Shown: piece by piece, positions 1 to 9,039 of the stretch
Layout of the letters: each line of letters begins with the position of its first letter
Numbering within the stretch: the first letter of the stretch is position 1
Assembly (NCBI GenBank): GCA_027596945.1
Contig: JADGJH010000956.1
Location: 1-12,839 of the forward strand
Length of the DNA: 12,839 nucleotides
Reading direction: 5' to 3'
From: Physocladia obscura
Taxonomy: Eukaryota; Chytridiomycota; Chytridiomycetes; Chytridiales; Chytriomycetaceae
The notes under the pieces: generated by a model
What the model saw: only the letters and a program-made list of their open reading frames with translations
Databases searched by the model: none
What the model was told of the DNA's origin: nothing
Program-made: the position numbers and the translations under genes

Positions 1-36
1 ATTACATAATAACCGTTTATTACTAATTTTTTTAAG
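1..36 (+). other. 3' end of an intron upstream of the SET gene
   Basis: The first 36 bases are AT-rich, have stops in all frames, and end in a T-run plus AAG, which looks like a splice acceptor. The next base opens a frame that continues without interruption into the SET-domain exons. This suggests the gene begins outside the window. The alternative is that this is 5' leader and translation starts at the ATG at 46. Confidence 0.5.
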
Positions 37-3000
37 GAACTTCTGATGCACGTCTATAATACTTTAGATCCGAAAAAAATTTCAAAAGAACCTGATCGCC
101 CATGGCGAAATCCTTTCGAAATTGAAAAAATTGTTTCTGTAAAAGGTTTGCTTGCTTTGTTATTTTAATTTTCTCCGGTTTGATTTTTTTCTTCTTTTTT
201 TCCCCCTTTTAACAGACGCCTCTCCTAGCGAAAAACGTAAAGTGACCAAACTTGTTGTTGCCAATCGTGATATTAAGCCAGGGGAATTTATTGGCATGTA
301 TGAAGGCCAATATATGCTTGATGTGGAACATGAAAATTTGGAACCTACAAATTTGCTGAATGCATTTGAGCGAGAGTATAAGGTTTTTACAATTATATTA
401 CTTTTTGTTTTTAATTTTTAATTTTTAATTTTTTTTTGGATACCAGCTGCATGAAAGTCACAGTACTGCAGAAGAAGTAATCACTCTTGGAGTTGATTTT
501 CTGGCCGAGGCCAAAATATCCCAAACAAAATGGTTGAATTCTGATGGGCTAAATGATCATGGAACCAAAAGAATCAATTCAAAAATCGTCATTGATGGCT
601 CAAAGTGCCGAGGCATGTATGGCTGGGCTTCAGAGGTAAATTTTCGGTGCAGTCGAATATGACGAAAATTTAACTACAAATATGCGAAGATCAACGATTT
701 CCGGTCGGATCCATTAGGGTTCAAACCGACTGGAAAGAATAAATACGACAAAAATGATGAAGGAAGATCGGCAAATTGTGGAATATATGAAGTCGTTGTG
801 GCGAAATGGTATTTAGATTCTTTTATCTTGTCAACTTCAAAAATTTACCAAAAAACCAAGGCCCGTCTATTTTCTTATTGTCAATAGAAAAATAAAATGC
901 AATGAAGAGGTTTTATTGGACTATGGCGAAAACTATTGGCCTTACATAAAGTTTGATTTCTGTTTGTATAAATTTTTCCATCTAATCAAGGAAATATCCT
1001 GTAGACCGAAATTTGATGACGAAATGCTTGTATCTAATTATTTAAATCCTCTCGAAACTCACATTACAACGTTGTGGGAGTACGCAATACCAAATTGGAT
1101 TAATTCTTTCAACTTTTTACCAGATACACTTGTCAGAATGCAGGATCAAATTTTTAATCATTTTGATGGAAAAGATTTGAGTGATGAGCAATTTGATTCA
1201 ATTCAAAACCTTCTGGGAACAATCAAAGAAACTTTTGATGTAGTTAACATTGTTTTGTCTAGTCTGGAAAAAAGTCTCGATGATCATAAAATTCGACAAG
1301 AAACTCGAAAAAAAGAAACATGGGGATGTCGAAGGCGAGGAATTGCAATGCCATCTCGAATCATGGCCTTGTACTTTCAATCAAAGATGGATAAATTTGA
1401 CTATTGGATTCGGTGTGTTAAGAAACTCGAAGAATTTTGCAACAAAATCACTTCTAGTGCTGTAAAATCTGAATGGGATTTATCAAGTGTTTTTGAATCA
1501 GGCGAACAGAAATTGAAATCGAAAAAAATTGCTGTTGGTCTTGAAAGAAATAGGCCTCAGTCAATTTTACATAAACCGGTCGTTTCAACAATACTGAAAG
1601 CAGAATATCGTGACGAAGTCGCAGCTGTCAAAAAAATATCGCAGCAAACTGAAGTAGTTGATTTTAAGACCTATAAAACAGATCAGCATCAAATTCAAAA
1701 TGCACCACCATTAATCAATTTACCCTCTGCATTAAAAATAGTTCGCATTAATTTGGTGCCTCAACCTATCCAGCGATTAGATGGTAAGTTTGAAAATTCT
1801 CCTCTTGTTTTCGTTAAGTTAACGATGTGTTTTAACTTCAGAGTTACCAGTTGCCTCAACTTCATCAACAAAACAAAGTAAGATATATAATTTTGGTTGA
1901 AGTAAAACTGCTGGAGAAATAAAATACTAATGAAGAAATGATTTATTTTTTTAGAACCGGTCAAACCGTGGCCAACAATTTCTGTTCCAATTCAGTTAAA
2001 TATACCGTCACCTTCACTGCATGTACCAGAGCATTCTGCGGACGACGATGTTGAAAGTGACTATTCTGAAATTGACGACAAGGTTGTTTTTCCTGTAGAA
2101 TTCAATCGTTCTGAGAAAAAAAAAGATGTTATGGATGATGAAGAAGAAATAATGGAAGAGGGCGGCGTAATACCAAAAGAAGATACTCAAATATTAACAC
2201 CGCAACAATTTATGGGAAAGCGCCGAGTTCGTCGTTTTTTAATTTTTTTTTTCATTTTTTTTTTTTCATTTTTATTTTTATTCACAGGGCGACTTTTCAA
2301 TCGAAGAACCACCGAAAAAGCGAACTTTCAGCTCTTCTGTTGCTGAAGATACGCGTATGTTAGATAATATATCGAAAGTTGCTTATATATCTCAACCCAT
2401 CGTCGGTACATTAAGCGACATTTTTCAGTCCAAATTTCCTCCCGCAATTTCGAAAAACAAACTCAACAGACCAAATAATCACCGATGTGGGACGATTACA
2501 TCTTCAGATACTTCGAATTTTTCAAATCAAAAACCGAAAAATTTGATTGCACAATCGGCATTTTCAAACGATTCCAAATTCAATGAAAAATCTCCGCAGA
2601 TCTCATTGTCTCAAGAACATTCTGAATTGTTGACTATGGATGTTGATTTGACTTCGAAAATACAGAATGGATCTTCTAATTCGACGAAAATATTGGATAC
2701 ATCGTCCATCGTTCCAACTACAACGCCACCACCTGCTGATTCGACTTCACCGGCTATTTTTGTCCCTGCGCCGATTGTCGTAAATCCTACTATTGCGATT
2801 CAACCGACACAGTCAATGCTTGCAAAAACCACAATGCCACTGATTGTTTCAGTTTCCCTGAATGACACACAAATCCATTCAAATTATCAGACCGATTCAA
2901 AAAATTTCAACAAACCAGTAAGTTTGCAGACAAATGGGCCGAAAGAAAGTTTTACAACTATAAGACAGCCGATTGAGAAGAATGTTTTATCTGCATATTC

Positions 3001-4741
3001 ACTGGATATTCCATTAAACGACAACATCTTAAAAAGTCCAGCTGTGAATGGTTTTGAGTCAAGAGAGCAACCAAAATATTATGAAAAAGGAAATTCCTCG
3101 TCGAAACCTCCGCAACCTGTAAATACTAATCGATCTAGCCAACCAACTTCAAATGTCGCGTCAAAAAATTCTTCTTTCTCAAATAGTTGGAAGTCACTTC
3201 CATTGCCGAAATATGTGAACGAAGGCATATATCCGCTTAAAATTGCTTGCGAAATGCCATCAAATTATATTGACTTGAAAATTTGCGCTGCTTTGGAATC
3301 TACGCTACTGACAATGGACAGAATGAGACTCTTGGTGAATACTACACCTTATATTAATGGAAACAATATGATCTTCACAGTTGAAAAGGTTGATTGGCGG
3401 GATCACGATTCAATGAAGAAATTGGTGATTCAAATGTTTGCGAATGAATACGAAAATGCAGTTAATGTAAACCCTCATAATCGCGTGGAGTCCAATCAAA
3501 TTGAGGTTAATCCCAATCGAATTGAGTCTAATCAAATGGAGTTTAATCGAATGATGTCTAATCAAGTTGAAACTGATTACAATAACAAAGATTCATTTCA
3601 AGAATCAAATTCAGCTTTGACAAAACTGCTGATGCTAGATCAGCAAAAAAACCCTATTGAAAACCCTTCAAAAACGCAAGATCAACATAAAATTTCAAAT
3701 GTGGTGTCGAACATTGCGATAAACATCAATCAATCAAATAAAAATTTTGTTAGTGCAAACAATAGTCCTGGTGAAACGTCAGTATCTTCAAATTCCACGC
3801 GAAATGAATTAATTGTGAGTAATGTGCGACAACCAAGTCAGCAACTTGTTTCTCCTTTGCTACAAACGGCAATTCATTCAAAGCAGCCTGATAATTCGAA
3901 TGCGCCTTCTTCTTTAAACAACACTTTAAATGACGTGCCACCAAGTGCAGAAAATTCAAAATCTCAAAATATTCTTCGAAAGTTTTCTGTGTCTGCTGCT
4001 TCGCTTGGCAAATTAAATGATAAATCCTCGTTTATTCTTGCTAGTAGCTCCATACCTTCGGAACTTATTGCAGTTGACTCCCCCACAAAAGTCCAGTTTG
4101 CTGATTTTTCAGCGAATAAACCTACTGCATTATTGTCACCACCTTTACAGCCAACACTGCAGCAAACAGAAAGATTCCTCCTACATAGTCCAAAAGTTAC
4201 GAAACATGACAACTCAATGCTTGGAGGTGTAACGAAGCCTAATTCCCAGATAACGAATGCTTCAAGTTTGATAAGCAGCAGTGCAAACTCAATCAGTGCC
4301 GCTGGCGTCGTCAATTCAGGTACGAGCGCCGATGTCGTGGGAGTATCTCAAGATAAAAATTTTGGTGTAAACTTAAGCGACAGTGTTAGTGCTGCTGAGA
4401 GCGGCAATGCATCAATAACACCAATATCAACACTAGTCGGAGCAATATCTGCAGTAGTGGGAGCAACAGCAACGACCGAAGAAACAGCGAGAGAATTAAC
4501 GGCAGTAAAATTAACAGCAGCAACAAAAACAATGACAATCGATAACAATTCCAAAAGTGACGTTATTGAATTGTCAGATAGTGATGATTGCAAAATAATT
4601 TCAGCGACAATTGACAACATTGCCAAAAGGAAAAAGTCGAAGCAAAAAAAACGAAAATCAACAAACATATCAGATGAAGTTGAAATTATAGGAGAAATTA
4701 TTCATGTTCCATCAGATGAAGAGGTTTTGTTGGTGGAATGA
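37..4741 (+). CDS. SET-domain protein with long disordered tail (5' partial)
   Basis: Probable nuclear lysine methyltransferase or SET-domain reader of unknown substrate. Nine exons fit in phase: 37-145, 216-382, 447-635, 690-808, 861-950, 1005-1783, 1842-1877, 1955-2226 and 2288-4741 (1404 residues in the window). The SET domain covers about residues 48-222. It opens with VVANRDIKPGEFIGMYEG and closes with NRKIKCNEEVLLDYGENYW. The usual NHSCxPN segment is replaced by EINDFRSDP, as in SET proteins carrying a NDYR-like motif and a DYGExYW end. The join 950/1005 is the least certain, since that 54-base intron is stop-free and a multiple of three. After the SET domain comes a charged, helix-prone region (to about residue 480), then acidic and Ser/Asn/Thr/Pro-rich sequence. 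The tail has a Lys/Arg-rich nuclear signal (KRKKSKQKKRK, 4624-4662 region) between two SUMO-interaction-like motifs, DVIELSDSDD and VEIIGEIIHV. A structured-looking block (about 3220-3460) is not a family I recognise. The stop lies 22 bases before the SDE2 ATG. Confidence 0.8.
3221..3460 (+). other. Uncharacterised structured block in the SET protein tail
   Basis: Within the otherwise low-complexity tail, about 75 residues beginning YPLKIACEMPSNYIDLKICA and running through FTVEKVDWRDHDSMKKLVI have the hydrophobic/charged alternation of a folded domain: several Leu/Ile/Val, Trp, Cys, and few Ser/Asn. I do not recognise the family. It is followed directly by a degenerate 5-residue repeat array. 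Confidence 0.4.
3479..3574 (+). repeat. Six-copy degenerate 15-base in-frame tandem repeat
   Basis: Six units of the form AAT-CRA-nTG-rAG-TYT start at 3479, 3494, 3515, 3530, 3545 and 3560. A 6-base AATCCC remnant at 3509 separates the second and third. They encode a pentapeptide of the type N-R/Q-x-E/M-S/V/F. Divergence between units is mostly at third positions and in the last codon, so this is an older coding expansion and not a fresh microsatellite. Confidence 0.8.
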
Positions 4742-4763
4742 AGAAATTTTTTGTTGAAAAAAA

Positions 4764-5710
4764 ATGAGAACAGAAGCTGAAGATACCAAAACACCTAATA
4801 ACCAAAACTGCGCATGGCTCAGTGACGGTAGCGGCGAAAACGAGGCTCCATTGCGGCTGCGTGGAGGAAAGGGGGGCTTTGGATCAATGCTGCGCGCGCA
4901 AGGCGGACGAATGGCATCGCAGAAAACCACTAACTTTGAGGCGTGCCGAGACTTGTCAGGACGCAGACTTAAGACGGTCAATGACGCCAAGAAGTATGCT
5001 TAAGATTGAATCTTGCTCTTATCTGTTGAATCTGTTTTAATCGACTTCATTATCAATTAAATCAATTCCGAATCCCCATCCAAATTGTTATTCAATCGAT
5101 CTCAATCTATTCGATACCGATCAAATGCAAATCTATCTATCCATCCTATTCTAATCGGATATGATCTAAACAACAAAAAAACCAACAAATGCGCCTTGTT
5201 CGATGTTTAATTCCACTCAGAATTGCAGACTTCAAAGAAGCCGAGCCTGAGCGCAAGCGAAAACTCAAAGAACAACTGAAAGCAAAAATTGAGAAGGGAC
5301 TCAAAGTACCCGAACAAAAAAAGATACGTTTTGACGACACAGAGTTTGTGCAAAATGTAAGTAATTTCTTGTATTTCTATTTCGCCGTTCTCATTCTTTT
5401 TGCATATTCAGCACGAGCAAGTTTTGGAAGAGGTCAAAGAAACGGTCAAGAAAGGTAACAATTATTCAGTTTTATTTTGAAGTGACTACAATAATAATAA
5501 AAATAATAAACGAATGAATAAAATAGCTTTGAAAAAAAAGTCTGTGCCATTGCTGGTCAAGAAAAAGTCAGAAGATTCAGGAGCTGGGCGGACTGTGGAA
5601 ACGAAGAAGCGAATTTGGTAAAATACTTTGGTTTTTTAAGCGGTAATTGAGTCTTGCAACGAAAACAAAACAGGGGCGACTCCGACTCGGAGGGATCAGA
5701 AGACGAATGA
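4764..5710 (+). CDS. SDE2: SDE2-like splicing and genome-stability factor
   Basis: Five exons fit in phase: 4764-4993, 5221-5356, 5412-5454, 5527-5617 and 5674-5710, giving 178 residues. The family core is unmistakable: [20 protein letters not shown] (about residues 30-49), then [21 protein letters not shown] basic coiled-coil stretch follows ([18 protein letters not shown]), then an acidic end, [16 protein letters not shown]. In known SDE2 proteins a ubiquitin-like domain ends at the GG. Deubiquitinases cut there, and the released Lys-Gly-Gly protein joins the spliceosome and helps excise selected introns; in animals it also acts at replication forks. Here only 35 residues precede the cut site, so most of the ubiquitin fold is absent, or a 5' exon is missed. 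A branch-point-like CTAATAAC (4795-4802) and a CAG at 4820-4822 could mark an intron acceptor inside the assigned N-terminus. The C-terminal SAP-like region of the human protein is also absent. The start is the first in-frame ATG after the stop at 4755. Confidence 0.87.
4994..5220 (+). other. Long first intron of SDE2, rich in AATC words
   Basis: At 227 bases this is the longest intron in the window. The donor is GTATGC, the acceptor CACTCAG, and the codon split (phase 2) is the same on both sides. It contains many AATC/ATCT/ATCGAT words, mostly between 5010 and 5165. I found no ORF of substance and no convincing box C/D or H/ACA snoRNA boxes. Confidence 0.75.
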
Positions 5711-5764
5711 ATCCAAGCACTAATGAAATGATTTGGTTGTTTTATTTTTAAAAAAAGATTTGAA

Positions 5765-6518
5765 ATGAGTTTGTCCACTTGGCTCAACCGCGCCAATGCG
5801 GTAGTATCGTTCTTCTCGTCCGTATTCTTTACAGTGCTCTTTGTGGTGGCAGCAACCGGACCGGCGCTTCTGTTCGCCTCTGCGCCTCCTCAAGTCAGCG
5901 TTGCAATGGCCAAAGCTTCAGTCCGGCTCGGCCGGCTGGGATACTATTACGATCGCACACAGCCCCAAACCGAACTTGCCACAATTCACTTCGACCTCGA
6001 TGCCGGTACGTGTATTAGTGCTCGAGTGTGTGTACGCAGTCTCGTAGTTCATCTTTTTTTTTTTAACGCCAATTCTTCTTCAGATCTGTCCCCGCTTTTC
6101 AACTGGAATACGAAACAATTATTCGTTCAGCTGGTTGCCGAATATAGCACGGAATCTTACGTAATCCTTTCGCATATTTTACTTTTCATTACTTTGTCGC
6201 GTTGTCGTTTCTCACACCAAATTTTTAGACGACAAACCAAGTCACCATTTGGGACGACATTATCGCCTCCAAAGAAGATTCTGTGATCAAATTAAAAAAG
6301 AAGAAAGGCGAATACGCTCTTTCGGACATTTCAAACAAGATTGGGTGAGTTACTGAACCCCAAATGCCACGTTTAAATTTATGATTTTTTTTTTCAGAGG
6401 ACTTCAAGCAAACCTATCTCTACAGTGGGATATTATGCCGCATGTTGGAATGTTGATTCATGATAAATCTGCTCCACACCAAATCACACTGCCAAAAATT
6501 GATGGCAAAAAGAAGTAA
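5765..6518 (+). CDS. SPCS3: Signal peptidase complex subunit 3
   Basis: Non-catalytic subunit of the ER signal peptidase complex, required for cleavage of signal peptides from secretory proteins. The four exons 5765-6005, 6084-6160, 6229-6344 and 6398-6518 join in phase to give 184 residues, close to the usual 180. The N-terminus has the family pattern LNRANAVVSFF, followed by one hydrophobic membrane segment (about residues 12-37, type II topology). The lumenal part shows ATIHFDLDADLSPLFNWNTK, QLFVQLVAEYSTESY, TNQVTIWDDII and LSLQWDIMPHVG, all in family order. The end is shorter and more basic (KIDGKKK) than in animals. The first intron (6006-6083) is stop-free and 78 bases long, so an unspliced message would stay in frame. 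The gene starts only 54 bases after the SDE2 stop, with a T/A-rich spacer between. Confidence 0.93.
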
Positions 6519-6634
6519 TACTTGATAGTCTGGGTGGAAAATATGTAGCAAATAATAATTTCTAATTCAAGAAGACATGCAACAAAGTCAGAATTTCTTT
6601 GTGCTTTTGGAATTTATAAAGGAATAGCTTCATT
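6519..6634. other. Spacer between SPCS3 and the GH74 pseudogene 3' end
   Basis: An AT-rich spacer of 116 bases between two convergent units. It presumably contains the SPCS3 3' UTR; an AATAAT at 6553-6558 is a weak candidate poly(A) signal. No gene is seen. Confidence 0.5.
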
Positions 6635-8183
6635 TTAGTTCTTCTGCCCCAGCACAATTCCATAACCACCAGCGACAATGAAAACCTACCCAAAGACTCT
6701 AGAATCTCCGACCATAACAGTTGCTAGAGCACCCCATTGATGAGCATCATCGTTGATGCGTGTCCAGAATTTGTGGAAATGAAATATCCAGTGACACTTC
6801 CGATAGTTCCGGCAAGATATAAAGTTGCACTTGGGTAAGTTGTTCCAGACAATGATGCACCATATGTAACGGAAGTGACAGCTGATAACAAAAAAAAATT
6901 ATGAAAAGTTCAACACAAAGCAATAAAATGAAAACAACTAACAAATAACAGATGTGAGTTTAGTGAAAGAAGTTTCACCGTTTGAAGAGTAATATAAACC
7001 GCTACCAGCCGTTAAATAAAGTTTTCCAGCTTTCCATGTGGATCCTTAATCCGTAGAAATAGAAATCCCTGCAGTCCCGCTTGATGAAGATTGCAAGTCT
7101 CAAAAGGTACAATCACTGTTTGGTTCAGTTCGGCAAAATCGAGAGATCGTTCGGAACTGAATTCTGGAGTTCGTGTGTTCACAACTGATGCTGTTGTCAA
7201 ACTAGTGTGCTTGAATCCGCTGATGTCGCCAATATAGCTGAAAAGGTGAGCTGTTTCGGCTGAAGGACTGATAAGATCCAGAGGAGCAGTTTCCTCAATT
7301 CCATCAACAAAGGGTTGGATGGTAAATGCTGTTCCTGTCCCAATTGGTAAGTTCGTTAGTTCCGATAATTGAGGATCTGTTCCACAAAAAAGGGGATTTC
7401 TTAAAAGCAACGACAGCAACAACAAAAAGGTGGCATTTACCCAGTACCCCAGAACAGGCCGTCGGAATTGAACTAATTGAAAATTTAAAATAAGAATAAC
7501 ACGACAAGAGAGTTTCTTACTGGATCGATAACAAGTGTTTCCTGGGAAAATCCAACACCGCTCCAAGTATTGGGAGCAGCCAGCTCTGGATTTGATGGTG
7601 GATTTGTAGCTGACTGTTGGGTATGTTATGCAACTCCAAATGGCTGTCCAAGTAGTGCCACGGTCAGTAGATCTATAGATTTGACCATCTGGTTGCCATG
7701 AATTTAGCGCAGCAACCATGATTGTGGAAGGGGTCTTGATATCGATTGTGAGACCACCATACCCATAGTAAGCTGACTATATCAAAAAAAGTATCAGAAA
7801 AAGGAGACCAAGAAAATTTAGAATGAATATTTAATATATACCGATTGTGGTTTGTATGGAGAAATGTCAGTCCATACTTTTGTTGCGAGAGTGTATCTCC
7901 AGACGGTTCCGTTGGTGCCTTCAAACGGACCGGCTCCAGTAGAATACGAAACATACAAGTATCCGTCAGATGAAATCTGACCTTTATGCGGCAGCCACGA
8001 GTTGACTTGCGGTTGTCCCGAAGTTGTGCCGGCATTGTTACTTTGGTAGATAGTTGGCCCAGAACTTCGGGCAATGCCTGCAAATATGGTTGACGTCGCT
8101 GTGCCAGAGAGTCCAGAAGCTTTGTAAAATTCAATGAATGTGAATCCTTGAATATTAATTAGCGGTTATAGAAAAAAAAGAGG

Positions 8184-8210
8184 AATAATAATAATAATAA
8201 TAATAATAAT
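8184..8210. repeat. (AAT)9 microsatellite
   Basis: Nine perfect AAT units lie inside the intron 8147-8270 of the GH74 pseudogene. The intron also holds A-rich runs. It marks the place where about 90 residues of the enzyme are missing. Confidence 0.97.
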
Positions 8211-8572
8211 TATGTACAAGGAAAAAAGACAAACAAAAAAAAAGGAGTAGAAGAGTGTCTGTGTTTCTACCGTTATTTGGATCCCACGAGTTTGAATACA
8301 TTACTGCAGCAATGTAAAGTCTTGTCGGATCAATAGGATCAGTAGCCAAAGCATCGCTGCCAGCATATCCCCAGTTTGCGCTTCCAACCCACTCAGAAAT
8401 AGACTTCCAGTTCTGCGTTGACTCACTCCAGCGGTAGCATTCCTCCAATGTCTGTGCGGGCATAAATTAAATTTTGCTGCGATGAGTTGAATACGATTGA
8501 TGGGATGAATCCGCTGCCACCAATTTTGGTGCGTCCCCAGGTGTACGAATTTGCAATTGCAGCTGTTCCTAC

Positions 8573-8773
8573 AGTTGTGGTAACTTGTGTAGTGGCCACA
8601 GTACTGACCACATTGGTAGTAGTTGCAGTTGCGGTGGTGGTTGTTGTTGTCTGAGCAATCACAGCAGTCGTTGTTATCTTTGGTACAACTGTGGTTACTG
8701 TTGTTTTCGCAACGGTTGTGGTCGTTTTAGCAACAGTTGTTGTTATAGTTGAAACAGTAGTGGCGGAAGGGAC
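8573..8773 (-). other. Thr/Val-rich linker coding segment
   Basis: About 65 codons, mostly Thr, Val, Ala and Lys, with recurring blocks of the type TTTVAKTT, lie between the CBM1 exon and the GH74 start (SYTWGRTK). This is the usual O-glycosylated linker between a binding module and a catalytic domain. On the plus strand it appears as a run of GTT/GGT trinucleotides. Confidence 0.85.
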
Positions 8774-8866
8774 CTGTTAAATGATGTCAAGAAAAGAGCA
8801 AAATTGATATACGACTATCATGAGCGATCGTATCAAATACTGTATCTTGGTTTTTACCGTTCCGGA

Positions 8867-8965
8867 CAAACACTGCGAGTACCAAGTGCTTCCGAAAATG
8901 CAAGCGGAGCCAGAAACACAACATGTTGGACCGATAAAGCCAGAGCCTCCGCATTGTCCGTAGAC
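8867..8965 (-). other. CBM1 cellulose-binding module coding segment
   Basis: 33 codons read [16 protein letters not shown], then a Ser/Ala/Cys segment, then STWYSQCL. This has the four cysteines and the aromatic residues (Tyr at the start, Trp and Tyr near the end) of fungal-type CBM1. Such modules are found mainly in fungi and bind crystalline cellulose. The segment itself has no lesion. Confidence 0.93.
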
Positions 8966-9039
8966 GCTGCTGCAGCTATCAGCAGTAACGACAGCAAGAA
9001 AAGTTGTGCCAATGACGAAACAACCAAAAATTCTTTTCC

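Larger units (their letters stand above)
6635..9039 (-). pseudogene. Decayed CBM1-GH74 secreted xyloglucanase
   Basis: Intact relatives are secreted endo-xyloglucanases (GH74, double seven-bladed propeller) that degrade plant cell-wall xyloglucan. Recognisable exons (minus strand) are 9039-8858, 8773-8271, 8146-7842, 7776-7521, 7472-7441, 7376-6950 and 6881-6635. In order: a hydrophobic secretion-signal-like stretch ([16 protein letters not shown]), CBM1, a Thr-rich linker, then GH74 motifs YTWGRTKIGGSGF, LIYARTDIGG, NSWDPNNG, GTATSTIFAGIA, LPHKGQISSDGYLYVSYSTG, YGYGGLTIDI, DGQIYRSTDRGTTW, DPFNSDGLFWGTG, GIEETAPLDLISPS, IGDISGF, RINDDAHQWG. Both putative catalytic aspartates (TDIGG, GDISG) remain. 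Lesions: frame breaks near 8440, 7592-7620, 7336, 7085-7100 and 6760; in-frame stops at 7046-7048 and 6686-6688; about 90 residues missing at the 8270/8147 junction and about 100 missing near 7030. No in-frame ATG precedes the signal-like stretch. The splice sites still look good, so decay may be recent. Widespread base errors are the alternative, but the neighbouring genes are clean. Confidence 0.9.

Noticed and set aside
636..652. A 17-base intron GTAAAT...TGCAG
   Set aside because: It leads directly to a stop codon, and such a length is far below the other introns here.
636..860. Apparent frameshift and stop codons in the SET domain
   Set aside because: Introns 636-689 (phase 0) and 809-860 (phase 2) restore one continuous frame and the family motifs on both sides (EINDFRSDP; EVVVAKWPVYF).
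3964..4668. Antisense open frames opposite the SET gene tail
   Set aside because: They mirror the repetitive Ser/Thr/Asn-rich coding sequence, have no family motifs, and are not supported by splice patterns.
4724..4773. Splicing of the SET gene into SDE2 as a fusion
   Set aside because: The only good donor/acceptor pair (donor 4724, acceptor ending 4773) puts the SDE2 exon in the wrong frame.
4994..5220. Intronic snoRNA in the long SDE2 intron
   Set aside because: No RTGATGA plus CTGA pair with terminal stem, and no ACA box after a hairpin, could be found.
8573..8773. Plus-strand GTT/GGT repeat as a regulatory tandem array
   Set aside because: It is the complement of the Thr-rich linker codons of the CBM1-GH74 gene.
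6635..9039. Bacterial horizontal transfer of the GH74 gene
   Set aside because: The CBM1 module and several ordinary introns indicate a eukaryotic, fungal-type gene; nothing bacterial is visible.
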